Part shown: one piece after another, positions 37,415 to 46,075 of the stretch
Layout: each line of letters starts with the position of its first letter
How positions within the stretch are numbered: position 1 is the stretch's first letter
Origin: Thiothrix sp.
GTDB lineage: Bacteria > Pseudomonadota > Gammaproteobacteria > Thiotrichales > Thiotrichaceae
Length of the DNA stretch: 64,000 nucleotides
Direction of reading: 5' to 3'
NCBI GenBank assembly: GCA_008015155.1
Contig: SSFA01000020.1
Coordinates: forward strand, 62,001 to 126,000
The notes under the pieces: generated by a model
What the model was told of the DNA's origin: nothing
Databases searched by the model: none
Seen by the model: the letters and a program-made list of their open reading frames with translations, nothing else
Made by a program: the position numbers and the translations under genes

Positions 37415-38038
37415 TTACTGGACGACAAAGTCGAAATATTGATGCGGATAAGGCTCATGACCTAAGGTAAAATGCCACCACTCTAAATCAAAACCCTGAA
37501 AGCCATAGCGCTCCATGACTAGCTTTAAAAGTAAACGGTTAGCGCGTTGTTCTGGGTTAAGTTTAGGATAATGCGGCGCTGAGGCTTGACCAAAAAAATC
37601 AAATTCAGTACCCATATCTAATTCAGGCTGAGCAGTCGCTTGTAAATTGACAAGGCTCAAATCCACTGTGCTGCCACGCGTATGGCTGGAGCGTTTAGCA
37701 ATATAACCTTGGGCGAATAATTCGGATTTACTCAAATCGGGGTGAAACCGCTCGGCAATAGTTGGATCCTCTGGTGTTTGTTCCCATCGCAAAAAATGAG
37801 CAACCGCTCGTTGTGGGCGATAAGCATCAAAAATCTTTAAACCTAAGCCAAACTCAGCTAAAGCAGCTTGTACTTGAATTAAAGCTTTAGCTGCTGCTGT
37901 GGTGAGAATGGCCTCATTGTTTAGATAGCCATCGACCGTTTCCCCGAGAAAATTATTGCTCCCAAAATAACGCAGATCGCGAATAATTGTCGGCGCGTAG
38001 GTGGAGAGACGCACAAAGCCTTTGGGCAGTTCGGTCAC
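37415..38038 (-). CDS. D-alanyl-D-alanine dipeptidase (VanX/DdpX-like, M15)
   Basis: 207-residue zinc peptidase. Metal and catalytic residues are visible: SSHTRGSTVDLSLV (His and Asp ligands) and LEWWHFTL (general-base Glu and third His). N-terminal YAPTIIRDLRYFGSNNFLG and IFDAYRPQRAV are typical of VanX-like enzymes. No signal peptide, so it probably acts in the cytoplasm on D-Ala-D-Ala from recycled wall. It overlaps the upstream lipoprotein gene by four bases. No vancomycin-resistance genes accompany it. Confidence 0.92.
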   Translation of the reverse strand: MTELPKGFVRLSTYAPTIIRDLRYFGSNNFLGETVDGYLNNEAILTTAAAKALIQVQAALAEFGLGLKIFDAYRPQRAVAHFLRWEQTPEDPTIAERFHPDLSKSELFAQGYIAKRSSHTRGSTVDLSLVNLQATAQPELDMGTEFDFFGQASAPHYPKLNPEQRANRLLLKLVMERYGFQGFDLEWWHFTLGHEPYPHQYFDFVVQ

Positions 38039-38880
38039 TGTATTTTGCTACCGAGTAAACCATCTGGACGAATCAGCGAGCTAATATCTTCGTAAAGAAT
38101 GGTAAATTCTGTAGGGCCCATGACATAAGGAGCGACCTCATAACTGTTGAAGATAAAGCTCAAGCCGTCTTTGTTCACGCCATAATTATCATTCAAGACA
38201 AAGGCATTATTTGCAAAATTAAAGCCGTCTTCTTCAAGACTAGAGTGTTCTGCCAGCTGACGTGCTTCACGAAAAGCACGCTCACCTTCAACATTAAGAG
38301 CTGCCTCATAGCCAGGCGTCATTAAATCATCCAAGGTCACTGGATTGCCATTGGCTAAATTCAGAACAATAAAGCGGCTACCGTTAAAAGGATGGGCGCC
38401 TCCAGTAAAGCCAAATTCCTCAAATAATAAAGTGACCAAGGTATTTGTGTTGTGAACTATTTTTATTTTGCGTTCGATTTCCCAGCTGGAGAAATTATTC
38501 GCGTCATTCTGATAGTCTTGAATAAAGCTATCTGCAAAAGCTTCAATGGTTTGAGGCGGCGTGGTTTGATTAGGGGCGCCTTCAATCGTGTCTAACAGCT
38601 GATGTTTAATCAGCTCATTCATTTTGCTAGCCAGTTCTGGTTTAGTCTCCGAGCTAATTTCTGGATAACTAAAGCGCACCGACGCGCACAGAGCATCCTC
38701 GGGTTTTATCCGAGTCGTCGCACTGGGGCATTTAGTTCCCCCTTGGCGCTTGAATTCTCGCATTTGATAACTAATGCCCAACGAAGAAGCAGTGGCAGTA
38801 GTGTCTGTAACTGGATTGTCACTATCACAAGCAGATAGAACAGATGCCAACAAAAGCATTGGCAAAAAGGGCACTCGCAT
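38035..38880 (-). CDS. Lipoprotein with DUF3298/RsiV-like domain
   Basis: 281 residues. Signal peptide ending in lipobox LSAC (residues 15-18) with Asp after the cysteine, which in enterobacteria favours inner-membrane retention. The body resembles the DUF4163/DUF3298 pair of RsiV: SYPEISSETKPELASKMNELI and, later, FGFTGGAHPFNGSRFIVLNLANGNPVTLDDLM, then FNSYEVAPYVMGPTEFTILYEDI. RsiV-type domains bind lysozyme or act as anti-sigma sensors; here no sigma gene is adjacent. The coupling to a VanX-like gene suggests a wall-related role, an inference. Confidence 0.8.
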   Translation of the reverse strand: MRVPFLPMLLLASVLSACDSDNPVTDTTATASSLGISYQMREFKRQGGTKCPSATTRIKPEDALCASVRFSYPEISSETKPELASKMNELIKHQLLDTIEGAPNQTTPPQTIEAFADSFIQDYQNDANNFSSWEIERKIKIVHNTNTLVTLLFEEFGFTGGAHPFNGSRFIVLNLANGNPVTLDDLMTPGYEAALNVEGERAFREARQLAEHSSLEEDGFNFANNAFVLNDNYGVNKDGLSFIFNSYEVAPYVMGPTEFTILYEDISSLIRPDGLLGSKIQ

Positions 38881-38995
38881 AGATATTCTCGCTTATAATG
38901 GTGCTGTAGATGTTAGAAACACCAACAGATAGTCTAGGGTATCAAAGATATCTAGGCTTGCGAAGCTAAAAAGCATACTGACACAGATTCTTAAT

Positions 38996-39637
38996 CTAAG
39001 GGGATAGACGCTCAATTTGCCAACTATTATGCTCAAGATTACGCCGATATTCGAAGCGATCATGTAAGCGATTTGGACGCCCCTGCCAGAATTCAACCGT
39101 ATCCGGAATGATGCGAAAGCCACCCCAAAAATCCGGCAGAGGAATTTCACCTTGACTAAATTTCTGCTTCATTTCTTCGAGCTTAGCTTCTAGGAATTTG
39201 CGCGAGCTAATAATTGAACTTTGTGCTGACACCCAAGCACCTAATTGACTACCCCGTGGACGGCTAGTGAAATAGTTTAGCGATTCTAAGCTAGAAACTT
39301 TCTCAATGCGTCCTGTGATTTCAACTTGACGCTCCAATTCTTTCCAGAAAAAGAGAGCTGCAACTTGTGGGTTTTCCGCGATTTCCTGCGCTTTATGGCT
39401 GTTGTAATTGGTGTAAAAGACAAAGCCTTGTTCGTCAAAAGCCTTTAATAAAACAGTGCGCACACTAGGCCGACCTTGAGAGCTAGCGGTGGCAAGTTGC
39501 ATGGCATTGACTTCAGTAATATTGGCTTGATTGGCCTGTTGGAACCAAGCCTCAAATTGTAAAAAGGGGTTAGCCGCCAAATTGGCTTTGCTGAGGCCTG
39601 CTTGGGTGTATTCACGTCGTAAAGCGCCGATATCCAT
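38996..39637 (-). CDS. pdxH: Pyridoxamine 5'-phosphate oxidase PdxH
   Basis: FMN enzyme that oxidises pyridoxamine or pyridoxine phosphate to pyridoxal phosphate. 213 residues. Family segments: [99 protein letters not shown], and the C-terminal [18 protein letters not shown]. Start at ATG 39637. The gene ends 116 bases from the lipoprotein gene downstream. Confidence 0.96.
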   Translation of the reverse strand: MDIGALRREYTQAGLSKANLAANPFLQFEAWFQQANQANITEVNAMQLATASSQGRPSVRTVLLKAFDEQGFVFYTNYNSHKAQEIAENPQVAALFFWKELERQVEITGRIEKVSSLESLNYFTSRPRGSQLGAWVSAQSSIISSRKFLEAKLEEMKQKFSQGEIPLPDFWGGFRIIPDTVEFWQGRPNRLHDRFEYRRNLEHNSWQIERLSP

Positions 39638-39696
39638 ACTTAGTCTCTTAGCTTAAAACTGAGTTTAGTATAGCGATTAGTATCCATAAATAAAAA

Positions 39697-39717
39697 AGCC
39701 AGACACAGGGTCTGGCT
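39697..39717 (-). terminator. Intrinsic terminator of the small lipoprotein gene
   Basis: An 8-bp stem AGCCAGAC/GTCTGGCT with a five-base loop. Read on the minus strand it is followed by TTTTTTATTTA, a good T-run. It is the last of three consecutive hairpins in this direction. Confidence 0.75.
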
Positions 39718-39722
39718 AAAAA

Positions 39723-39775
39723 AGTGCAAAGGAAGGGCTAGAACCTTTGCACTAATAGGAGTCCAGTCCGGACTC
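39723..39775. repeat. Two further tandem hairpins in the pdxH/lipoprotein gap
   Basis: One hairpin has a 10-bp stem AGTGCAAAGG/CCTTTGCACT with an 11-base loop (39723-39753). The other has a 6-bp stem GAGTCC/GGACTC with a 5-base loop (39759-39775). With the terminator at 39697-39717, nearly 80 bases fold as three adjacent stems. Confidence 0.6.
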
Positions 39776-39800
39776 TAGGGGCTAACAACACGATTAAAAC

Positions 39801-40139
39801 TTATAAACCATAAAAATCAGCAATATACTGTTGCTCTTGCATCGGCATGATCACAGGTGCCGCTTGGGGCTGGGGCATAGAGCTACCAGCTAAGTTATAG
39901 GCTCGAGGTACAGAATGCTTAGGTGCAACTTGCATGCCTGGCACTGCTACAGTTCTAAAAAAATTTGGCACAACACCATCAGCTGGGCCAGGTAGGCTCA
40001 CATGGTAAGCGGCGTAGGCTTGTCGTTCCCAAGTTTGGTAAACCGGATTGCTTTGGATGTTGGAGCAGCCTGTTAATAGCTGAGTAGCCAACACTAGCAA
40101 CATCAGCCGTTTCAACGGTGTTATTCTTATTGCTTTCAT
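39801..40139 (-). CDS. Small putative lipoprotein, function unknown
   Basis: 112 residues. Signal peptide with lipobox LLTGC (Cys25) and Ser after the cysteine, fitting export to the outer membrane. The mature part is short and rich in Pro, Gln, Met and Ala (PQPQAAPVIMPMQEQQYIADF) with no domain I recognise. It has its own upstream region of 127 bases and a good terminator, so it is monocistronic. I cannot assign a role. Confidence 0.72.
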   Translation of the reverse strand: MKAIRITPLKRLMLLVLATQLLTGCSNIQSNPVYQTWERQAYAAYHVSLPGPADGVVPNFFRTVAVPGMQVAPKHSVPRAYNLAGSSMPQPQAAPVIMPMQEQQYIADFYGL

Positions 40140-40266
40140 GATGTTTTAGGTTTGTTTGGGTTTGTATGAGCTTATGGTGGCAGAGAATTTTTTCTTATGC
40201 ATCCATCATTTGGATGAATGGATTATTCTCTGGATAATTGGCTTTAATTAAAAGATCAAGGGAAGT

Positions 40267-41370
40267 TTAAGCTTGGCACTTAGGCTTATAAGGGGTTGAC
40301 AGATGTTGTGCTAAGGCCCATTCAATATGCTCGCGCACAAGAGGGCTAATAGCTTGTTCAAGTTTAGCCAGTAAAGCTTGCTGAACACGGGCATGATGAG
40401 GGGCATTACCTAAAGCGACTGCGAGGTTGCGTAACCAGCGTTCATAGCCAATCCGCCGAATTGGGCTGCCTGCCATTTTGTTTAAAAACTCCGCTTCATT
40501 CCAAGCAAATAATTCTAATAAGTGCGCACTATCTAATTGATGACGGATTTGAAAGTCAGGCTCGGAACTGAGAGCAGCAAAACGATTCCACGGACAAATT
40601 AATTGGCAATCATCACAGCCATAAATACGATTACCCATTAAAGGCCGCAACGCTAGGGGAATCGAGCCAGCATATTCAATGGTCAAATAAGAGATACAGC
40701 GATTTGCATCTAAGACATAGGGTTGAATAATGGCTTGAGTGGGGCAAACACTAAGGCAAGCACTACAGGAGCCACAATGCTCAGCACTTGCGCCCGTTTC
40801 AGTTAAGGGCAAGTTGGTATAGATCTCACCTAGAAAAAAATATGAGCCATTATGACGATTAATTAGATTGGTATGTTTACCTATCCAGCCTAAACCTGCT
40901 TTGACTGCAATAGGTTTTTCTAAGACGGGTGCACTATCTACAAAGACTCGATAGCTTAAATCTCCCACTGCATGTTGTAAGCGCTGGGCGAGTTTTTCTA
41001 AGCGTTGACGTAATACTTTGTGATAGTCCCGTCCTAAAGCATAGCGGGAGATATAAGCTAACTCTGGATGGTTTAAGACCATTTCTGCCGAAGCGCTGTC
41101 TTTGGGCCAGTAATTCATCCGTACGCTAATAATTGATAAGGTACCTTCAACTAATTCCTGAGGGCGACTGCGCTTGGTGCCGTGCTTTTGCATCCAGTCC
41201 ATCTCGCCGTGATAGGCTTGTTCTAACCAATCCCAAAGCTTTTGCTCGGCACTCGATAAATCAATCGAGCTAATGCCGACTGCATCAAAGCCGAGCTCTA
41301 CTCCCCATCTAGGTAATTTGGCGCTAATATCAGCAATTAAAGCCGTTTTTTTAGGATCGTTCACAGGCAT
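40267..41370 (-). CDS. queG: Epoxyqueuosine reductase QueG
   Basis: Last step of queuosine synthesis: reduces epoxyqueuosine in tRNA with cobalamin and two [4Fe-4S] clusters. 367 residues. The two ferredoxin-like cysteine sets are CGSCSACLSVCP and GCDDCQLICPWNRF. Other marks: FDAVGIS at the N-terminus, ISRYALGRDYHKVLRQRL, VLEKPIAVKAGLGWIGKHTNLI, and HEAT-like helices at the C-terminus. Its start codon at 41368-41370 shares two bases with the opposite-strand ATG of nnr. As a cobalamin enzyme it may connect with the CobH-like protein nearby, but that is speculation. Confidence 0.95.
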   Translation of the reverse strand: MPVNDPKKTALIADISAKLPRWGVELGFDAVGISSIDLSSAEQKLWDWLEQAYHGEMDWMQKHGTKRSRPQELVEGTLSIISVRMNYWPKDSASAEMVLNHPELAYISRYALGRDYHKVLRQRLEKLAQRLQHAVGDLSYRVFVDSAPVLEKPIAVKAGLGWIGKHTNLINRHNGSYFFLGEIYTNLPLTETGASAEHCGSCSACLSVCPTQAIIQPYVLDANRCISYLTIEYAGSIPLALRPLMGNRIYGCDDCQLICPWNRFAALSSEPDFQIRHQLDSAHLLELFAWNEAEFLNKMAGSPIRRIGYERWLRNLAVALGNAPHHARVQQALLAKLEQAISPLVREHIEWALAQHLSTPYKPKCQA

Positions 41371-42850
41371 GGTGCTTAGCAGTTTTTCTGAGAAACTCCC
41401 AGTTTACACGATTGAGCAAGTCCGCGAATTAGATCGTATCGCTATTCAAGTACAAGGTATACCAGGCTATGAGCTGATGACTCGCGCCGCTAAGGCTTTA
41501 TGGCAAGCAATTACGGTGCACTATCCGCAAGCACGCTCCTTATGTGTCATCTGTGGAGCCGGTAATAATGCGGGTGATGGCTATGTATTAGCCCGTCTTG
41601 CGCACCAAGCAGGTTGGATCGTTTCTGTAATAGCTGTGAGTTCACCGACTCAATTACAGCATGATGCCAAAACTGCCTATCAGGATTATGTAGCTGCCAG
41701 CGGGCAAATTGAAGGATTCACAGGCGGCTTACCGCAGGTCGATTTAGTAGTGGATGCTTTATTCGGCACAGGTCTAACACGCCCTTTAGAAGGTTTGTTG
41801 GCTGCAGCAGTTAATGTTATCAATGCTTGTCCTAAGCCCGTGATTGCGGTCGATATCCCCTCTGGTCTGAATGGCAATACTGGCCAGCCTTTGGGCGTCG
41901 CCGTTAAAGCTGCTTTGACAGTGACTTTCATTGGACTCAAGCAAGGCTTGCTGACAGGACAAGCCCGCGATTATGTAGGCGATCTAATGCTGGCTAACCT
42001 AGACTTGCCTGAAGTTGTCATCCAGCAAGTAATGACGCAGTCTTATACGCTTTCTGCTCATGTGTTAGCTGAACAGCTACCGAAGCGTTCACGTTGTGCA
42101 CATAAAGGCAAGTTTGGTCATGTCTTACTCATAGGTGGACAAGCCGGTATGGCGGGCGCGATTCGCTTAGCAGGTGAAGCAGCTTTACGTACAGGTAGCG
42201 GTTTGGTGACAGTAGGTACTGATCCTACGCATGCAGCTTGGTTGAATCTGACTCGCCCCGAGTTAATGGTAGCAGCCTTACAGCCGAGTGATTTAGCGGC
42301 GCAATTGGCAGGCAAAACAGTAATCGGTTTAGGGCCAGGTCTAGGGCAAACTGCTTTAGCCCGAGTCCTTTGGGCCACTACCTTAGCAAGTGATTTGCCG
42401 CTAGTCCTTGATGCTGATGCTTTAAATCTCTTAGCTCAAGCACCTCAGCAACGTGCTAATTGGATTCTAACGCCACATCCGGCTGAAGCAGCGCGTTTAT
42501 TGGGGTGTAGCACCCAAGAAATCGAGCAAGACCGGTTGACTGCTATTCGAGCATTGCAGCAAACCTATGGAGGTGTAATTGTCCTGAAAGGAGCCGGTAG
42601 TTTGATTGCAGATGCTAAGCAAGTAGCGGTTTGTTTAGCCGGTAATCCGGGGATGTCAACGGCAGGGATGGGTGACGTTTTAACGGGCATTATTACCAGC
42701 TTGCTTGGTCAAGGTTTAAGCCTATGGGATGCAGCTTGTACAGGTGTATTGATCCATGCCTTAGCTGGGGATGAAGCGGCTAAACAAGGTGAGCGTGGTA
42801 TGCTAGCGGGTGATCTTATTCATAGTTTACGTAATTGGGTTAACCCATGA
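41369..42850 (+). CDS. nnr: Bifunctional NAD(P)H-hydrate repair enzyme Nnr
   Basis: Repairs damaged NAD(P)H hydrates: an N-terminal epimerase (YjeF_N, about residues 10-215: VICGAGNNAGDGYVLARLA and DLVVDALFGTGL) and a C-terminal ADP/ATP-dependent dehydratase (from about 225: HKGKFGHVLLIGGQAGMAGA, VLDADALNLL, LTPHPAEAARLLG, VLKGAGSLIA, GNPGMSTAGMGDVLTGII). 493 residues from ATG at 41369; the frame is open further upstream, but that part is antisense to queG. It overlaps tsaE by four bases. The tsaE-amidase order after it is also seen in E. coli (nnr-tsaE-amiB). Confidence 0.93.
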   Translation: MVLSSFSEKLPVYTIEQVRELDRIAIQVQGIPGYELMTRAAKALWQAITVHYPQARSLCVICGAGNNAGDGYVLARLAHQAGWIVSVIAVSSPTQLQHDAKTAYQDYVAASGQIEGFTGGLPQVDLVVDALFGTGLTRPLEGLLAAAVNVINACPKPVIAVDIPSGLNGNTGQPLGVAVKAALTVTFIGLKQGLLTGQARDYVGDLMLANLDLPEVVIQQVMTQSYTLSAHVLAEQLPKRSRCAHKGKFGHVLLIGGQAGMAGAIRLAGEAALRTGSGLVTVGTDPTHAAWLNLTRPELMVAALQPSDLAAQLAGKTVIGLGPGLGQTALARVLWATTLASDLPLVLDADALNLLAQAPQQRANWILTPHPAEAARLLGCSTQEIEQDRLTAIRALQQTYGGVIVLKGAGSLIADAKQVAVCLAGNPGMSTAGMGDVLTGIITSLLGQGLSLWDAACTGVLIHALAGDEAAKQGERGMLAGDLIHSLRNWVNP

Positions 42851-43269
42851 ATCACTCAGAAATTTATTTAGCAGATGAAGCCGCCACCCTGAGTTTAGGT
42901 GCACAGATTGCCCAACAATTCCCAACCGGTGGCATCATTAAATTACAAGGTAATTTGGGGGCTGGCAAAACAACTTTAGTGCGTGGGCTATTAAGGGAAC
43001 TTGGTTATCAAGGTACAGTCAAAAGTCCTACTTATACCTTAGTTGAGCCGTATCAACTGCTAAATCGGACAGTCTATCATTTTGATTTATATAGGCTAGC
43101 CGATCCGGAAGAGTTAGAGTATATGGGGATTCGGGATTACTTAGATCAAGATGCACTCTGCATTCTTGAATGGCCTGATAAGGGCGGGGCCTATATTCCG
43201 AAAGCTGATTTACAAATTATTATTCAACTGCATGAAGCGGGAAGAATGGCTTATTTAGAATACTATTAA
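42847..43269 (+). CDS. tsaE: tRNA threonylcarbamoyladenosine biosynthesis ATPase TsaE
   Basis: ATPase that supports the TsaB-TsaD complex making t6A37 in tRNAs. 140 residues. P-loop LQGNLGAGKTTLVRGLL, then GTVKSPTYTLVEPY, VYHFDLYRLADPEELEYMGI and CILEWPDKGGAYIP, all characteristic. Overlaps nnr by four bases and precedes amiC by 153 bases. Confidence 0.95.
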   Translation: MNHSEIYLADEAATLSLGAQIAQQFPTGGIIKLQGNLGAGKTTLVRGLLRELGYQGTVKSPTYTLVEPYQLLNRTVYHFDLYRLADPEELEYMGIRDYLDQDALCILEWPDKGGAYIPKADLQIIIQLHEAGRMAYLEYY

Positions 43270-43422
43270 TTTAATATTTTTCAATTACTTATAAAGTATT
43301 CATAAAAAAATACTTGAAAAAATTTCGTTGCAGGTTAGTATGTGAGCATACCGTAATGTCTATTCTGCGACGGATTGTCTATTCCTCAGTGATAATTCGA
43401 AGGCTGGCTGGGTCTAAAAATC

Positions 43423-44706
43423 ATGCAAAATCAACATTTGACACGTCGAAATTTTATTTTAAAGCTTGCAGTCGCTTCAGGCGTGCTAAGTACTAGCTTA
43501 GTCACCGGTCAATTATGGGCAGCGCCACGCGGTCGCTTAGTCGGAGCAAAATTGTCAGGCAATTCCAACGCCTTAAATATTTCTCTGCTTTTGAGTGCGC
43601 CAGTTAAATATAAAATCTTTACGCTTAATGATCCCGAGCGGGTCGTGATCGATCTCTACCAAACTGAATTAGATGGGAACCTGAAACAAGGCCGACATGA
43701 TCGTCCGCCTTTAAAAGCTATCCGCTATGCGATGCGTGATGATGGAAAATTACGAGTTGTCTTAGACATGGCGAATGCTGTTGAGGTTGATGCCAAAATG
43801 AGTCAAGCAGGTAGCGATCATACACTAACTCTGACCGTGACTAGTAAGGCCAAGAGCGCTAACACGGGTCGCCGTCGTCAAGCAGAAAAGGCTAGTAGCC
43901 AAGAATCAGCGCCAGAGGATGAAGGCCCTGCTCCTTCTAGCCGCGCTAGCTTCGTAGTAGCGATAGACCCAGGTCATGGTGGACATGATCCAGGTGCGAT
44001 TGGTCGCGGAGGTACGCAAGAAAAGGAGGTGGTGCTAGCGGTCGCGAAAAAGCTTAAAGCTCGGATTAATGCGGCTCCCGGCATGCGTGCTGTGTTAACC
44101 CGTAGTGACGATCGCTATGTGGATTTACGCGAGCGCACTGAAATTGCGCGCCGTAACAATGCTGATCTATTTATCTCTATTCATGCTGATGCGAATAACC
44201 GCGCTAATTTACATGGTTCATCTGTGTATATTCTTTCAGAGCATGGTGCTTCGAGTGAGGCTGCGCGTTTATTAGCCGATAGTGAAAACTCGTATGAGTT
44301 ACGCTTGGGCAATGTCCGTTTAGCAGGTAATAGCGACAAAATTGCCTCCATTCTGTTGGATCTGAGCCAAAATGCCACGATGGATCGGAGTTTATCCTTA
44401 GCAAAGCGCACACTACGTGAGTTGTCTTCAGTGAGTAATCCACTACGCCCTCAAGTAGAAAGTGCTAGTTTTGTGGTCTTAAAAGCACCTGATATCCCTT
44501 CCATGTTGGTAGAAACCGCGTTTATTAGTAATCCCGCTGAAGAGCAGCGTTTACGTAATCCGGATTATCAACATCAGTTAGCCGAAGCTATTTTTAAAGG
44601 GGTGCGCAGCTATCAACGTGCTTATCATCCGACTAGTCGGCGCAGTAGTTATTCAGCGGATGCCGATACCACCGATTATGCACAGGTCGATGAGCCTTTA
44701 GGTTAG
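43423..44706 (+). CDS. amiC: N-acetylmuramoyl-L-alanine amidase AmiC-like (Tat-exported)
   Basis: Periplasmic zinc amidase that splits septal peptidoglycan during daughter-cell separation. 427 residues. The N-terminus TRRNFILKLA is a twin-arginine motif (Arg8-Arg9) followed by a signal core and cleavage near WAAP; E. coli AmiC also uses Tat. An AMIN septal-targeting domain follows (about 35-145), then a Ser/Glu-rich linker, then an Amidase_3 domain with VAIDPGHGGHDPGA, KEKE-like TQEKEVVLAVA, LFISIHADAN and SMLVETAFISNPAEE. Downstream lies an intrinsic terminator. Confidence 0.93.
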   Translation: MQNQHLTRRNFILKLAVASGVLSTSLVTGQLWAAPRGRLVGAKLSGNSNALNISLLLSAPVKYKIFTLNDPERVVIDLYQTELDGNLKQGRHDRPPLKAIRYAMRDDGKLRVVLDMANAVEVDAKMSQAGSDHTLTLTVTSKAKSANTGRRRQAEKASSQESAPEDEGPAPSSRASFVVAIDPGHGGHDPGAIGRGGTQEKEVVLAVAKKLKARINAAPGMRAVLTRSDDRYVDLRERTEIARRNNADLFISIHADANNRANLHGSSVYILSEHGASSEAARLLADSENSYELRLGNVRLAGNSDKIASILLDLSQNATMDRSLSLAKRTLRELSSVSNPLRPQVESASFVVLKAPDIPSMLVETAFISNPAEEQRLRNPDYQHQLAEAIFKGVRSYQRAYHPTSRRSSYSADADTTDYAQVDEPLG

Positions 44707-44799
44707 ATCAACATCAGCAAGTCTTAAACTACTGCTTTAAAAATCATGTTGAGGGTCCTAGTTCAATACCTGATATCTGAACTGAGAGGATCTATTTTT

Positions 44800-44825
44800 A
44801 GCCAGACTATGTTCTGGCTTTTTTT
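44800..44825 (+). terminator. Intrinsic terminator downstream of amiC
   Basis: A 7-bp stem AGCCAGA/TCTGGCT, six-base loop, and a run of seven T. It lies between the convergent amiC and GNAT-like genes, its T-run touching the stop codon of the latter. The stem is nearly the same sequence as the one at 39697-39717. Confidence 0.85.
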
Positions 44826-45978
44826 ATGGCGGCAGATGTTCAGCAATAAACTCTTCCCGATAAGGCAGATGTGCATAGACAGCTTGCATATACTCAGCGA
44901 CCGAGCGTTGTTCATACAAAGTATGCTGATGAATTGCTTGTTGGAAGGCAGGACTAGCAATCCAATGACTAGAGCGTGTGAGTGTCGGAATAAATCCTCG
45001 CGGTACTTTATGTTCACCCTGTGCTCCTGGCTCAAATACCTGTAATTGGTGCTTAATACAGTACTCAATTCCTTGATAATAACAGGCTTCAAAATGCAGA
45101 CTGTCAAAGTATTCTGTACAGCCCCAATGTCGACCATAGAGCTTAGTTTCACTGCGAAACATCAAAGAGCCAGCGATGCATTCCCCTTCCTTATCAGCCA
45201 TGACCAAAATGACTTGATCCGGTAAATTGGTGGCTACTTCTTTGAAAAAGCCTTCATTTAAAGTGGGGATGCCCCACTTACTTTCAAAGGTATGCTGGTA
45301 AAAAAAAGCAAAGCGTTCCCAATCGGCCGCTGTTGCAGTATGTCCATCTAATACCCGTAACTCAACGCCCGCTTCTTTAACCTTTCGGCGCTCTTGCTTA
45401 ACATTTTTGCGTTTCTTTGAGCTAAAAGTTTCAAGGAAATCATCAAAACTCTGATAGCCAAAATTGCGCCAATGGAATTGGCAATCATGCCGAGTAAAAA
45501 GCTGCTGTTGGCCTAGCCAATCTTGTTCATGACTCAAAGGAAACAGCCAGTGCACACCACTAGCTTGCAGATTCTCAGCCAGTTGCAAAGCACTTTCCAA
45601 TAGTATTGGGTAGACTTCTGCCTCCTGCCCCTGCTTGGCTAATAAGCGCTGTCCACTAGCCGGTGTATAGGGAATCGCTGAGACCAACTTAGGATAATAA
45701 CGCAGCTTGTGATGCTTATAAGCTTCAGCCCAGGCATGATCAAATACGAACTCACCGTAGGAATTGTATTTCTCATATAAAGGCATGGCACCAATCAGAT
45801 CAGAGCCTTCATAAATCACAATATGTCGAGGCAGCCAGCCAAATTTGCGGCTTACACAGTGATGATGCTCTAGAGCAGCCAAAAACTCATAGCGTACAAA
45901 AGGATTATTATCCTGCACTAAAGCGTTCCACGCATTGCGCGACACTTGATCTAAATTAGAAATGATTTGAATCTGCAT
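44824..45978 (-). CDS. GNAT-like acyltransferase (DUF482, peptidogalycan-type)
   Basis: 384 residues, cytoplasmic. Family marks: NPFVRYEFLAALEHHHCVS near the N-terminus, HIVIYEGSDLIGAMPLYEK, FDHAWAEAYKHHKLRYYPKLVSAIPYTPA, a KKRKNVKQERRKVKEAG basic stretch, and GSLMFRSETKLYGRHWGCTEYFDSLHFEACYYQGIEY. These match DUF482/peptidogalycan biosynthesis proteins with a FemAB/GNAT fold; the substrate is unknown. It is convergent with amiC and divergent from glnE. Confidence 0.88.
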   Translation of the reverse strand: MQIQIISNLDQVSRNAWNALVQDNNPFVRYEFLAALEHHHCVSRKFGWLPRHIVIYEGSDLIGAMPLYEKYNSYGEFVFDHAWAEAYKHHKLRYYPKLVSAIPYTPASGQRLLAKQGQEAEVYPILLESALQLAENLQASGVHWLFPLSHEQDWLGQQQLFTRHDCQFHWRNFGYQSFDDFLETFSSKKRKNVKQERRKVKEAGVELRVLDGHTATAADWERFAFFYQHTFESKWGIPTLNEGFFKEVATNLPDQVILVMADKEGECIAGSLMFRSETKLYGRHWGCTEYFDSLHFEACYYQGIEYCIKHQLQVFEPGAQGEHKVPRGFIPTLTRSSHWIASPAFQQAIHQHTLYEQRSVAEYMQAVYAHLPYREEFIAEHLPP

Positions 45979-46075
45979 GGTGACATTGTGCCAATTACAG
46001 CTGGTCTCGCCAATGTCTGTGGAAAAAGTAATACAATTAAGGCTGAGACGCTCTTAAAACAAGGAGAATAAAACG

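Noticed and set aside
38893..39150. 85-codon minus-strand frame overlapping pdxH
   Set aside because: Overlaps the 3' part of pdxH in another frame; conserved PdxH motifs explain the coding signal.
41273..41368. Upstream extension of Nnr
   Set aside because: The frame is open, but the sequence is antisense to the N-terminus of QueG and the added residues have no YjeF_N similarity.
44746..45045. Open frame on the plus strand beyond amiC
   Set aside because: It spans the amiC terminator and is antisense to the GNAT-like gene; composition does not look coding.
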